In this document: positions 37,838-47,145 of the stretch, one piece after another
Layout: each line of letters opens with the position of its first letter
Numbering within the stretch: the stretch's first letter is position 1
Assembly: GCA_963729325.1 (NCBI GenBank)
Contig: CAVSNS010000003.1
Location: 18,864-82,863, forward strand
DNA length: 64,000 bases
Direction of reading: 5' to 3'
Source of the DNA: JABCYV01 sp963729325
GTDB lineage: Bacteria; Acidobacteriota; Terriglobia; Terriglobales; Acidobacteriaceae
Program-made: the position numbers and the translations under genes
Notes under the pieces: generated by a model
Told to the model about the DNA's origin: nothing
The model's input: the letters and a program-made list of their open reading frames with translations, nothing else
Databases searched by the model: none

Positions 37838-38893
37838 ATGAAACGCCGATCGTTTCTCTGTTCGTCCGTTGCGCTCGCAGGAGTCAGTATGCTTGGCTCG
37901 GTCGATAGCCGCACTGGCAAGATCCATCCGCAACGCGCCCACGCGGCCTCGCTCATGACTGATTGCGCCAGCCGCTTTCTTGCCGCGCTCAATGCTGATC
38001 AGCGCCGCATCGCAATATTCCCGTTCGATAGCGACGAGCGCTTGAACTGGCACTTCATCCCAAAGGAGCGCAAGGGCCTGCCACTACGCGAGATGACACC
38101 CTATCAGAAACACATCGCGAGCGCGCTGCTAGCGGCTGGGCTCAGTCAGACGGGTTACATCAAGGCCGTGACGATCATGAGCCTGGAAGATGTGCTTAAG
38201 ATCCTGGAGAACGATAGCGGTGAGCGTCGCAACCCGGAGAAATACTATTTCTCAGTGTTCGGCACTCCCTCCGACAGCGGCATGTGGGGCTACCGCGTCG
38301 AAGGCCACCATCTCAGCCAAAACTACACAGTGGTGAATGGCAAGGTTATCGACGCCCCAAGCTTCTTCGGCTCCAATCCCGCCGAAGTGCGGGAAGGGCC
38401 ACGCAAGGGACTGCGAACCCTGGCTGGCGAGGACGAGCTCGGCATGGAGCTGATCCATACCCTCAACGAAGGGCAGCAGAAGATCGCGATCGTGAACCCA
38501 ACCGCCTACGAGGACATCTTGACTGAGTCCAGTCGAAAGGCGGCGCTTCAGGGCCAGCCGTCGGGCCTGTCCGCTTCCCAGATGAACGCCAACCAATTCG
38601 ACGCGCTCATGGCCCTTATAGAAGAATACGCCCGCAACGTGCCCGATGAGCTGGCCGAAGGCCGGTTAGCCCAGGCCAACCAAGCTGGTCGGAATATCTA
38701 CTTCGCCTGGTCTGGAGGGATCAACCGAGGCGACCCCCATTATTACCGCGTTCAGACACCCTCCTTCCTTATTGAATTAGACGACACGCAGGACGACGCC
38801 AACCACATCCACTCCGTGTGGCGCGATTTCACCGGCGACTTTGGTCATGACTTGCTCCAGCAGCACTACCAGGTTAGCCACCAGAAGAAGTAG
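37838..38893 (+). CDS. DUF3500 domain protein, exported
   Basis: 351 aa. Tat-like leader KRRSFLCSSVALAG. DUF3500 landmarks: FPFDSDERLNWHFIPKERKGLPLREM near residue 70, YYFSVFGTPSDSGMWGYRVEGHHLSQNYTVV in the middle, FAWSGGINRGDPHYYRVQTPSFLIELDDTQDDANHIHSVWRDF at the end. The function of the domain is not established. Intact single gene. Confidence 0.85.
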   Translation: MKRRSFLCSSVALAGVSMLGSVDSRTGKIHPQRAHAASLMTDCASRFLAALNADQRRIAIFPFDSDERLNWHFIPKERKGLPLREMTPYQKHIASALLAAGLSQTGYIKAVTIMSLEDVLKILENDSGERRNPEKYYFSVFGTPSDSGMWGYRVEGHHLSQNYTVVNGKVIDAPSFFGSNPAEVREGPRKGLRTLAGEDELGMELIHTLNEGQQKIAIVNPTAYEDILTESSRKAALQGQPSGLSASQMNANQFDALMALIEEYARNVPDELAEGRLAQANQAGRNIYFAWSGGINRGDPHYYRVQTPSFLIELDDTQDDANHIHSVWRDFTGDFGHDLLQQHYQVSHQKK

Positions 38894-39226
38894 AACCGCC
38901 TAACAGGCTGGAGAGGATGAATTCTCTCGTGATGCCCCTGAAGTCCCCGTTTGAAAAGTTAGAAGCTTGGATTAGCAGGGTGGATTACGGTTGCACTCGG
39001 AAACAACGGGTTGTTGTCAAAATGGGGCGATTAGACCAACAATCCAGGTCAATGAGCGTCAACTACCCGAATGAGGGAGTCCCGTATCGACCTAGGCAGC
39101 GGAGGACCGTTTCGAGTGAACACCATCCGCTTCCCGTAATGTGCGGTGACCGCCAAGAACCACAGCGCAATGGCAGACCGTCAATTGTGCCAAAGCGGTA
39201 GTAACGACCAGCAAGGAAGTCTCCGG
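38894..39226. other. Intergenic region without supported gene
   Basis: A 94-codon open frame here (from 38917) lacks a ribosome site and domain features. Nothing else seen. Confidence 0.35.
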
Positions 39227-41650
39227 CTATTCCAGCTTCGCGTACTCCGCTTTCGCTTCCTTCAAGATGGGGATGTCGGGGTCGGCGCCTTTCCAGAGGG
39301 TGAGAAAATCTTTGTAGGCGGCGAGTGCACGGACTCGGGCGGCATCGGCATCCGCGCCCTGCGAAGTTCTCGCCTGCAAAGCATTCGCCCGAGCCGCGCC
39401 CAGACGCGACATCGCTCCCGTCCAGCAATTCCAGACGATGCCTTTGTGGTCGAGAATCTTCCGGAACTCGGCGGCCGCAGCACTACCCTGTCCCGCTGCC
39501 AGGTATGCTTCTCCACGTACGTACACATGATAGAGACAGGAGTTATTGATCACGGACGGGATGCCACCAAACTCGATGGTTGAAGCTACTTGAAGTCCCT
39601 TGAGCGCCTGAGTTGGGTCCTTTCCATCCAGCGCCAATTGCCCCCGAATCGCCGGCAGCCAGAGCGACTGCACTTGCGTGTCCAGCGGGTAGCGTCTCCC
39701 CAAGTCTTTTGCCAGGAATTGGGCTCGTGCTGTATCACCTACCAGCGCAAAAGCCAGTGCAGCCCCGCTCTCCACGCCGTGACCTTCCGGGGCAAGACTC
39801 AACGCCTTTGCTGCTTTCTGCCGGGCCCGAGCTGCATAGCCGTAGGCGGCTTCCCGTTGGGCTGCGATCGCCAGCCATTTTGCCCCAGTCTCTTTGCTGT
39901 CGGAGCGGAGGGCGGAGTCCACGGCCTGCTCGGTCAGTTCCCGCGACCGAGATAGATGACCGGCATAAGCCTGGGTGTCAGACGCGAGTGCCAATACCAG
40001 ATTCTCGAAATTGGGTTTGCCCATGAACCACTGCTGCTGTTCCGCCATGGACGCGGAGTCTGTTCCGAGAATGCAGAGGATGTAACGCACTAGGCGAATT
40101 CTTTCATCATCCACTCTTCGCAACTGCAATTCGTCAATCGCCTGCTGTGCTTCGTCGAAGCGTTGCAGAGCAAGGGCGCTGGTGAATAACGTTCCACCAC
40201 CCAGCGACTCCACACGATCCGGTGGAATAGTGCGCATGCCTTGCTTTACGATTTCCACGGCCTTCTCATACTGCCCTAGCAATGAGTACACATAGGCCAA
40301 ACTGAAGTACGCCATTGATTCGCGCGGGTAGCTGTCAATCTCCTCTTGATAGGTCTCAGCGGCTTTGTAGAGTTCGCCGGTGACTGTGTCGTAGTAGACC
40401 GCCGTAATCCTCAACTTTTCCCGCTGGCTGGCATGTTCACGCAAATGGAATGCCTTACTGTAGTATTCGCTGGCCCGTCCTCTCTGGCCGAGATCTTCGT
40501 AGTCGCCACCCATTGTCAAATATCCCATCGCAAAATTCGGATCGATCTCAATGGCACGAATGTCGTAAGCCAAGGCTGCAGCGGCGCCTTGCTCGTGGTC
40601 GGCCTTTCGGCCCAGAGTATGCGCTTTTAAGGCATCGAGTGAAGCCGTAGTGGCTTGTTCCAGCGGCACATCAAACTTCTGCACCGAAGCCAGCGATTCG
40701 CCCAGTTCCTCCCGCAGCCTTGACGCCGCCTTTCCCAGTGAGTCCAGGACTCTTACTTTGGATGCCGCCGTGACTTGCTCCTGTGCCAGGGTATCTCCGC
40801 TCTGGCAATTCACCGCCTGCAATCGCAGCACATATTCACTCCCCAAACTGCCAATCGCTCCCACAATGTAGGCCTTGCTCCCTGCCCGCAGGCAAAGCTC
40901 GCGTGCCACCTCGGGGGTGAGTTTCGTGCCCGCCGGACGGGTCATCAGCCGCAAGGTATTCGCGACTTCGCTTTCGGGGAGCATATTCAGGAAAGGCGAT
41001 TGCCGCAGGGAAATACTGAGCGCTGTCTTCAGGGTGTCATCGAAAACAGCATCGCCGGTGCTGTTCATAAAGTCGGCGAGAAAAATGGTGTCTCTTATTG
41101 CAAGCCGCGCATGTTGAATCCGTCTGGCAATCGCCATCATGGCCACGAGCACTACCAGCGCCACGGCCCCCAGCAGGGCGATTCGACGCCAGGAACCTTT
41201 TGCCCTTTCCGGCGATTCGGGAGTTTCCACGCCGGATGCTTGGGCCTCCAAAGCGGAATGTTCGTACCTGTTTTCGCTGCCGGGCTTACGAGATATTCCA
41301 AGGGACAAACCGTCGCACGACCATTCCACCTGACCTACGAATCGGTAGCCGCGGCGAGGGACAGTCTCGACCCACCGCGGCCTTTCTGCGGAGTCAGAAA
41401 GGCAATCTCGGAGCCGCTGGACTGCCGAGTTCAAGCCGTGATCAAAATCAACAAACGTGTCCTCGGCCCAGAGCTTTGCCCTAAGCTCCTCCCTGCTTAC
41501 TAGCTCCCCCGGGCTCTCAAGCAGCATCCGCAGTATCTGAAAGGTCTGCTCCCCCATCTTGACCTTTGTCCCGAACTTTCGCAGTTCCGCTGACCGCAGA
41601 TCAAGCGCGTAGGGACCGAACATCGCGGTTCGTTTGGTGGCCGTCTTCAT
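39227..41650 (-). CDS. Winged-helix (OmpR-type) membrane regulator with TPR sensor
   Basis: 807 aa from ATG 41650; the frame opens earlier at 41758 without domain content. Residues 5-105 are a Trans_reg_C winged helix (FGPYALDLRSAELRKFGTKVKM, QILRMLLESPGELVSREELRAKLW, LNSAVQRLRDCLSD, ETVPRRGYRFVG). One transmembrane helix at about 155-175 (IALLGAVALVVLVAMMAIA). The periplasmic part starts with a FlgO-like domain (DDTLKTALSISLRQSPFLNMLPESEV) followed by many TPR units. This CadC-like one-component layout is frequent in Acidobacteria; ligand and target unknown. Confidence 0.87.
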   Translation of the reverse strand: MKTATKRTAMFGPYALDLRSAELRKFGTKVKMGEQTFQILRMLLESPGELVSREELRAKLWAEDTFVDFDHGLNSAVQRLRDCLSDSAERPRWVETVPRRGYRFVGQVEWSCDGLSLGISRKPGSENRYEHSALEAQASGVETPESPERAKGSWRRIALLGAVALVVLVAMMAIARRIQHARLAIRDTIFLADFMNSTGDAVFDDTLKTALSISLRQSPFLNMLPESEVANTLRLMTRPAGTKLTPEVARELCLRAGSKAYIVGAIGSLGSEYVLRLQAVNCQSGDTLAQEQVTAASKVRVLDSLGKAASRLREELGESLASVQKFDVPLEQATTASLDALKAHTLGRKADHEQGAAAALAYDIRAIEIDPNFAMGYLTMGGDYEDLGQRGRASEYYSKAFHLREHASQREKLRITAVYYDTVTGELYKAAETYQEEIDSYPRESMAYFSLAYVYSLLGQYEKAVEIVKQGMRTIPPDRVESLGGGTLFTSALALQRFDEAQQAIDELQLRRVDDERIRLVRYILCILGTDSASMAEQQQWFMGKPNFENLVLALASDTQAYAGHLSRSRELTEQAVDSALRSDSKETGAKWLAIAAQREAAYGYAARARQKAAKALSLAPEGHGVESGAALAFALVGDTARAQFLAKDLGRRYPLDTQVQSLWLPAIRGQLALDGKDPTQALKGLQVASTIEFGGIPSVINNSCLYHVYVRGEAYLAAGQGSAAAAEFRKILDHKGIVWNCWTGAMSRLGAARANALQARTSQGADADAARVRALAAYKDFLTLWKGADPDIPILKEAKAEYAKLE

Positions 41651-41948
41651 GGTGCGAAAACCCGAGGGGAGGGGAAAACAACAGCGAAGATTGTGGGGGG
41701 AAGCGATGCGGCAGTCAAGAACCGACTTGAGCCCGTCTGACGCACTCCACCGCATCACTCATAACCCGTTGGATATGAATACTTTGCGGGGTGTTCAGAA
41801 ACTGATCGACAAGTGTTCCCGTTTGCATTGCTGCATCCTTGGCTCCCGGCCATAACTAACGGCGCGAATCTGGAGATTCGAGGAGAAGCTTGCAAAAGAC
41901 CCCTCCGCCGATTTGTCAGATAACCGCGCATCTCTACAAGGAGAACAC
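41651..41948. other. Divergent regulatory region
   Basis: Lies between the minus-strand wHTH-TPR regulator and the plus-strand secreted protein and should contain both promoters; no gene seen and no clear binding site. Confidence 0.35.
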
Positions 41949-42509
41949 ATGAAATCGACCACAACTCTGAGGTTCACCAAGTTCGCCGCCTGTTTGATCC
42001 TGATAGTCGGACCCCATGCCAGCGCGTTAGCCTCATGCGGCGATACCCTGTCTGCGATGGCAGCGGGAGCTGCCTTCGTCGAGAATCAGTCACACCAGAT
42101 GCAACAGGAGTCTCAGTCTTTTGGAGACAATGCCGTCCACTCGTCCATCGTTGGCCTTTGGCACGTGCGGTTCATAGTCGGCGATCAAACCATCCAGGAA
42201 GCGTACCAAATCTGGAATGCCGGCGGGACCGAGGTTCACAACCCAAATGTCGATCCGCGGGCCGGAAATGTTTGCCTTGGGGTGTGGACGAAGACATCGA
42301 ACGGCGCTTTTAAGCTCACTCACCGCGTGTGGAACTACGACACGAGCGGAGACTTTGGGGGGACCATCCACCTCCATGAAACGGTTAATCTGAGTCAAGG
42401 CGGTAATAAGCAGACCGGTTCTTTCAAGTTGGATTTCTACGACCCTTCCGGCGTCTTCCAAATGGAGGTGTCCGGCAGCATCAGAGGGGAGCGCATTTCC
42501 GTTGAGTGA
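41949..42509 (+). CDS. Small secreted protein of unknown function
   Basis: 186 aa from ATG 41949 with AAGGAGAACAC just upstream. Signal peptide ends at ASALASCG (about residue 29). The rest is a beta-rich lipocalin-like pattern: SIVGLWHVRFIVGDQTIQEAYQIWNAGGTEVHN, VCLGVWTKTSNGAFKLTHRVW, GGTIHLHETVNL, GSFKLDFYDPSG. Similar proteins occur in Acidobacteria; role unknown. Confidence 0.75.
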   Translation: MKSTTTLRFTKFAACLILIVGPHASALASCGDTLSAMAAGAAFVENQSHQMQQESQSFGDNAVHSSIVGLWHVRFIVGDQTIQEAYQIWNAGGTEVHNPNVDPRAGNVCLGVWTKTSNGAFKLTHRVWNYDTSGDFGGTIHLHETVNLSQGGNKQTGSFKLDFYDPSGVFQMEVSGSIRGERISVE

Positions 42510-42705
42510 TCTTAGGTCGTGTGCGTGTCTCCGTGGAGAGCCGCAGCAACTGCGGTTCTTCCTATTGATTCGAGGAGCCTCCGTGGTTGTTCCCTGAATC
42601 AACGTTCCGTTGAGTTCAGCCTTTTGTAACACCACGCGCTTTTCACTAGACTTAGCATTCAAACAAACGTTCGTGATTCGTGTACCGTGGGCAGCAGAGT
42701 CCAGC

Positions 42706-43071
42706 TCAGGGTAGGCTGTCGAAAAAGAGATAGACCGAAGCAATGCGACCGTTCCGGGCGACGATGAAATCGGTTCCCGCGTAAGCTGGTGGTTTGCCGG
42801 GAGTGCCAGATACCCATCGAACCCGTCCGGCATCACCTAATTCCTCGGGAGGGGAGAGGGGCTGATATTTGAAATCTGGATGTGTTGCTTTTATTACACC
42901 AGCAATACGATCAATCTCGTCGCGGCCTCGGTAGACGCCTCCATTAGGATCGTAGAACACACCATCCTCATGCCAGATGTCGTCGATGGCCGCGCGACGA
43001 CGCACCGGGTCATTTTCGCCAAATACGTCGCTCAGATTACGAAGCAGCAAGGTCGATATGCTGTAGGACAT
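42706..43071 (-). CDS. SnoaL-like (NTF2-fold) protein
   Basis: 121 aa from ATG 43071 (MSYSISTLLLRNLSDVF), preceded by GAGGAGACAAGCC. NTF2-fold pattern RRRAAIDDIWHEDGVFYDPNGGVYRGRDEIDRIAGVI and DFIVARNGRIASVYLFFD. Family members are isomerases, cyclases or small-molecule binders. The IS element next door inserted 127 bases upstream of its start. Confidence 0.8.
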   Translation of the reverse strand: MSYSISTLLLRNLSDVFGENDPVRRRAAIDDIWHEDGVFYDPNGGVYRGRDEIDRIAGVIKATHPDFKYQPLSPPEELGDAGRVRWVSGTPGKPPAYAGTDFIVARNGRIASVYLFFDSLP

Positions 43072-43203
43072 GGCTTGTCTCCTCTCGTCATCAGATCCCG
43101 AGGAAGGGAATCGGCCTCGCTGTCTAGATGCATGTATCGAAGTAAAGTTGCAGCAAGACGCGGTGTGCTGATTGTTCAAATCATTGACTATCGCAACCAA
43201 GCG

Positions 43204-44741
43204 TGGGTGTTGAAAAAGTCACTGCGATTGGCGGGTGGAATTCAGCAGAAGCATGTTAGAAGAAAGTGATCCAGCCCATGCTCTGTTTGATTCTCATCGT
43301 CGGAGGCCTGCTGATCATGTGGGGCAACACGACCGCTCCGAAGCGCTGTTCTACTACTTCCGCCTGGAAGACCAAGTTCCCGAAAACCATCTGCTGCGCC
43401 TGATCGACAAGCACGTGAGTTTCGAGTTTGTACGCGAGCGATTAAAGGAGAGCTACAGCGAGACCGGCCGACCGTCGATCGATCCCGAACTCCTGCTGCG
43501 CATTCTGCTGATCGGCTATCTGTATGGCATCACCAGTGAGCGCAAGCTGGTCGAAGAACTACGCATGCATCTGGCCTGGCGGTGGTTCACCGGTCTCAGC
43601 TTCGATCAGGAGATTCCGCATCATTCCACGTTCTCCAAGAACCGGCACGGACGGTTTCAGCAGTCGAAGCTGTTCGAGCAGTTGTTTGAGCAGATCGTGT
43701 CCCAGTGTGTGGAAGTGGGATTGGTGCAGGGCAAGCACCTGTCGGTGGATGGCAGCTTCGTGGAAGCCAATGCCGCGAAGGAGAGTCGCATTCCACGTGA
43801 GCAGTTGGTGGAAGCGGCCCAGGTCCATCACACCCTGCGTGAGTATCTGAAAGAGCTCGAAAAGCAGAACCCGGTGGAGGAGCCGGTACATGAACAGGAT
43901 CAGGTGTCGACTACCGATCCCGATTCCACCTACGCCACCAAGGGTGGCACCCCGGCTCGCCTGGGGTACTACGATAACTACCTGGTCGACAATCACAGTT
44001 GCGTGATCGTTGGAGTCCAAGCCACAGCGGCACGCATGAGCCAGGAGACGGTTGCGGCACAAGACATGATCACCCGCTTTGTGCAGTGGCAAGGTCGAGA
44101 GCCAGCGTCGGTAGCAGCGGATGCGACCTATGGCAATGGGAAGTTTCTGCAATGGTTGCTGGATCGCGGCATCACGCCTTACATGCGCACGCGAGACAGT
44201 GCTCTGAGAAAGAACAACCCCGGCTATGGCCCGGAGCGATTTACCTATGTACCGGAGAGCAACAGCTACCGTTGTCCTGCAGGAGAGCAACTGAACTATG
44301 TCGGCTTAAACGTTCGCAATCGTGCCCATGCCTATATCGGCAGCGCCAAACGCTGCGGAGCATGCTCCCAAAAAGCGCAATGCACAACTGGACGATATAA
44401 ATATCTCGCCATTCACATCCATGAGTCGGCGCGACAACGAGCACGGGAGTTGGCGAACACACCGGAGTTTTCCACGGCACAACGACAACGAAAGAAAGTC
44501 GAGGCTTTGTTTGCTGAACTGAAGCATCAGATCGGGCTGCGCCGCCTGCGCTTGCGTCGGATGAAATTCGTCCGCGAGCAGTTCTTCCTGGCAGCGGCTG
44601 CGCAGAACATCAAGCGACTGGTGCGCTTCCTCAGCCAGCCATCAGCACCGCTGCCTGTCACCCCCTAGAAACAAGAAGAACTCGGCAGTATCCACCCCGC
44701 CCGCACAAAGATCCGCCAATCCCAGAGTTTTTCAACACCCA
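43204..44741 (+). mobile_element. IS1182-family insertion sequence
   Basis: Ends TGGGTGTTGAAAAA and TTTTTCAACACCCA are exact 14-base inverted repeats, extended inward by an imperfect GATTGGCGG / CCGCCAATC match. The element is bounded by a direct repeat caagcg (43198-43203 and 44742-44747); because of symmetry it could also be read as a 4-bp duplication aagc. It contains one intact transposase gene. Confidence 0.85.
43235..44668 (+). CDS. IS1182-family transposase
   Basis: 477 aa from GTG 43235 (ATG 43253 also possible). N-terminal DUF772 domain (DQVPENHLLRLIDKHVSFEFVRERL...GRPSIDPELLLRILLIGYLYGI, ERKLVEELRMHLAWRWF), then DDE core with LSVDGSFVEANA (first Asp), SVAADATYGNGKFLQWL (second Asp) and KVEALFAELKHQIGLRRLRLR (Glu). 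Cysteine-rich CGACSQKAQC insertion. Intact, so the element may still be active. Confidence 0.95.
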   Translation: MEFSRSMLEESDPAHALFDSHRRRPADHVGQHDRSEALFYYFRLEDQVPENHLLRLIDKHVSFEFVRERLKESYSETGRPSIDPELLLRILLIGYLYGITSERKLVEELRMHLAWRWFTGLSFDQEIPHHSTFSKNRHGRFQQSKLFEQLFEQIVSQCVEVGLVQGKHLSVDGSFVEANAAKESRIPREQLVEAAQVHHTLREYLKELEKQNPVEEPVHEQDQVSTTDPDSTYATKGGTPARLGYYDNYLVDNHSCVIVGVQATAARMSQETVAAQDMITRFVQWQGREPASVAADATYGNGKFLQWLLDRGITPYMRTRDSALRKNNPGYGPERFTYVPESNSYRCPAGEQLNYVGLNVRNRAHAYIGSAKRCGACSQKAQCTTGRYKYLAIHIHESARQRARELANTPEFSTAQRQRKKVEALFAELKHQIGLRRLRLRRMKFVREQFFLAAAAQNIKRLVRFLSQPSAPLPVTP

Positions 44742-44803
44742 CAAGCGTTTACAACAACTGAGATTGCCCCGGCACCCGGGATGAGACTGTGGAGGGAACT
44801 CCA

Positions 44804-45559
44804 TCATCGCGGGCAATGGTCATCAAGCCGATACTCGCCGAGGAGATCAGCGAGAATCCACGCTGCTCCGGCAATCGCGAAGGTCTCGGCGGTTTCGCTC
44901 CAATTCGTAGGATTGTGGCGACCCGAAAGAAGCAATGGTATCCACACGAGTAGCCCAAAGATCACGAGCATCATTGTCAGTAGGCGAGTCGCGAGAAGTG
45001 CCATTCGATTCGTAAGAAGAGCCACAGCCGCGAGTGCGAACAGAACAGTCGTCGTTACCGCCCAAAACATCTGAGTTGGCGGAAGCCACTTCGGAACAAG
45101 ACTGGCGGTAGCGGCAAGATAAATCGCCTGTTCGAGGGCAAAGGAAGCGGCACAGATGCCCAAAAGAATGCCGCCGATCCGATTAAGCGTTTCCCGTGAC
45201 CATGGCGATGACAAGCGCGCATAAACGATCGCCGCTCCGGTCACGAGTGAGAACTGCTCGAAGAAGTTGCCCCAGCTATTGTAGATCTGCGGTTTGGCGA
45301 CGATTTGTGGCACGCACCGTAAGGCGAAGACAAGATAAACCGCACCAAGGACAGCTGCGCCCGTTTTCGCGGTCCGACGGAACTGAATCGCAGCCCCGCC
45401 GAAGATCTCGGCAGCAGCGGCGGGGTAGACAATGTAACGCGATAGATGCCAACCGTTGTAGTCATGCCAGGCCAGCGTGATGAGGCCAAAGGCCAAAGCC
45501 GCCGCTCCAAACACATAACGGCCGAGGTTCGAACTAGGCGTTGATATTGACACGGGCAT
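44804..45559 (-). CDS. Multi-pass membrane protein (DoxX-like)
   Basis: 251 aa, about eight hydrophobic helices from residue 12 to 240 (GRYVFGAAALAFGLITLAW, RYIVYPAAAAEIFGGAAI, AVLGAVYLVFALRCVPQI, NFFEQFSLVTGAAIVYA, GGILLGICAASFALEQAIYL, MFWAVTTTVLFALAAVALL, LLTMMLVIFGLLVWIPLLL). Resembles DoxX-like uncharacterised proteins; no catalytic residues recognised. Confidence 0.75.
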   Translation of the reverse strand: MPVSISTPSSNLGRYVFGAAALAFGLITLAWHDYNGWHLSRYIVYPAAAAEIFGGAAIQFRRTAKTGAAVLGAVYLVFALRCVPQIVAKPQIYNSWGNFFEQFSLVTGAAIVYARLSSPWSRETLNRIGGILLGICAASFALEQAIYLAATASLVPKWLPPTQMFWAVTTTVLFALAAVALLTNRMALLATRLLTMMLVIFGLLVWIPLLLSGRHNPTNWSETAETFAIAGAAWILADLLGEYRLDDHCPR

Positions 45560-45746
45560 AACGAGGAATTGTGGCTTCGCCGCGTGAATCTTCCGGTCTC
45601 ATCTGACTGCACTAGCCTCTCGGCAGGGCACTTTACGCCGAATCGCAGCAACAATCCATGATTACTGTTGTAGACAGGCGGCTTACACCAACAACCGGGT
45701 TCAATAAGTGGCAAGAGCGCCACGCTGCCGGCCCCGCTTGCAGCAT

Positions 45747-46718
45747 TTATTGGCCCTGTGTTACAGCCTTCGCTGCCGGCACCGAAATTGCGACCGAGTC
45801 AGGTTTCGTCCAGACGGCTGCGCCGCTCGTCAAGTCCAGCCGGTGCATCGTGATCTTGAGGTTGCCGCGATCGACCTCCACCAACAGATAATGATAATTG
45901 ACGCTCTTGCCATTGAGAGGATCATCAGGTGTTCGCTCGATTGGGTAAGGCCGTGCGCCCCCGCCGCCGGTCACAAAATAGGTAACTCCGTTGTGTTCAT
46001 GATGCTCGTAGTTGTGCACGTGCCCGGAGAACACCACGAAGTGAGCACGAGTGCTTCCCTGGCGCCTCTCCAGCATTTGAGCCAGCAACTGCTCCGGGTG
46101 ACGCGCTGAATGCCCGCCACCGACAGCTCTATCGGAGGAGGCAGTATAGGGTGGGTGATGAAGTATCAGGAAGACGAAGTCCACATCCGAAGGAACACTG
46201 TCGAGTTTTTTCGCCAGCCACTCGCCTTGCGGACCTGAAGCCTCATCGAGCGAGCTGTCGAGCACCAGCATCAGCGTGTTGGCAGCGCGGACCGAGTAAT
46301 AGCGACTGTTCTGAAGCGCGGGGAAGCGTTGGAAATAATTCGCCAGGGCAGTTGTCTGGTTGCCATGGAGATCGTGGTTTCCGAGTGCCGGATACACCGT
46401 GATGCGCCTTTGCCGCCACACCTCGGTTTCGCTGTCCCAGACTTTCCAGTCGTTGATGTCATCTCCGTTGTAGACGATGTCGCCGCCAACCGAGATGAAG
46501 GCGGGATCGGCCTCCGCAATCGCTTGAACCAGCGCCCGACGTACAGGAGGACTGGCGGCCTTGATGTCCGCCGGATCAGTAAAGCGGGTGTCACCGTATA
46601 CGATGAAACGGAATTGCGCTCCGGCTTGCGAATGCAACTCCACTGGCTGCGTCTGCGCGAAAAATAACAGAGCAACCAACACTAACAGCACAAACGCCAG
46701 AGACTTGGAAAGCAACAC
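45747..46718 (-). CDS. Secreted metallophosphoesterase (calcineurin-like)
   Basis: 323 aa with a signal peptide (LAFVLLVLVALLFFAQTQ). Metal-binding motifs in order: FIVYGDTRFT, FISVGGDIVYNGDD, ALGNHDLHGN, LILHHPPYTAS, VVFSGHVHNYEHHEHNGVTYFVTGGGGA. This is the purple-acid-phosphatase-like branch of calcineurin phosphoesterases. Predicted extracytoplasmic phosphomonoesterase or phosphodiesterase. Intact single gene. Confidence 0.9.
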   Translation of the reverse strand: MLLSKSLAFVLLVLVALLFFAQTQPVELHSQAGAQFRFIVYGDTRFTDPADIKAASPPVRRALVQAIAEADPAFISVGGDIVYNGDDINDWKVWDSETEVWRQRRITVYPALGNHDLHGNQTTALANYFQRFPALQNSRYYSVRAANTLMLVLDSSLDEASGPQGEWLAKKLDSVPSDVDFVFLILHHPPYTASSDRAVGGGHSARHPEQLLAQMLERRQGSTRAHFVVFSGHVHNYEHHEHNGVTYFVTGGGGARPYPIERTPDDPLNGKSVNYHYLLVEVDRGNLKITMHRLDLTSGAAVWTKPDSVAISVPAAKAVTQGQ

Positions 46719-47145
46719 GATAAACTCCTTAGACGTTTTTTGCCGATCAAGTCCGTTTGTGCCGGCGGACTTCTGCCGTTGTATGGCTCACTCTTCGCAG
46801 CCCATCGCTCCGAGTCCAACCGTCTGTGAAGTGCACATCGGTTTCGCCTCTGATCCCAGAATACCTTGCTCAACATTAAGACAAGCTGAAAGCGGTTCCA
46901 AGAGTTCGCTAGCGGAAGCTCGTTTCGACGGAACTGACAAATGAACGTCGGACGATGAACACCCAGGCGAGGCCACCCACGATGCACAACGCCGCCGTCT
47001 AAGAAATACCGCCAGACTGTTCCGAGAATTCCCCACGCGGCCAGGCCATAAGGAAAACCTGCATCGGAACATCGGCGCCATCCTTCGGTCTGCGTTTATT
47101 CTATAAAGTACGTGCAGTGTCCTGTCCGAGACTGGAGCGATCATC
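46719..47145. other. Long intergenic region without supported gene
   Basis: Minus-strand open frames (for example 46788-47234) overlap the next gene and have no domain signal. CTATAAAGT at about 47099-47107 could be a -10 box for the following plus-strand gene. Nothing else seen. Confidence 0.35.

Noticed and set aside
38917..39201. 94-codon plus-strand frame after the DUF3500 gene
   Set aside because: No ribosome site, no domain, unlikely codon use.
44051..44290. Long minus-strand frame inside the transposase gene
   Set aside because: Shadow of the well-conserved transposase on the plus strand.
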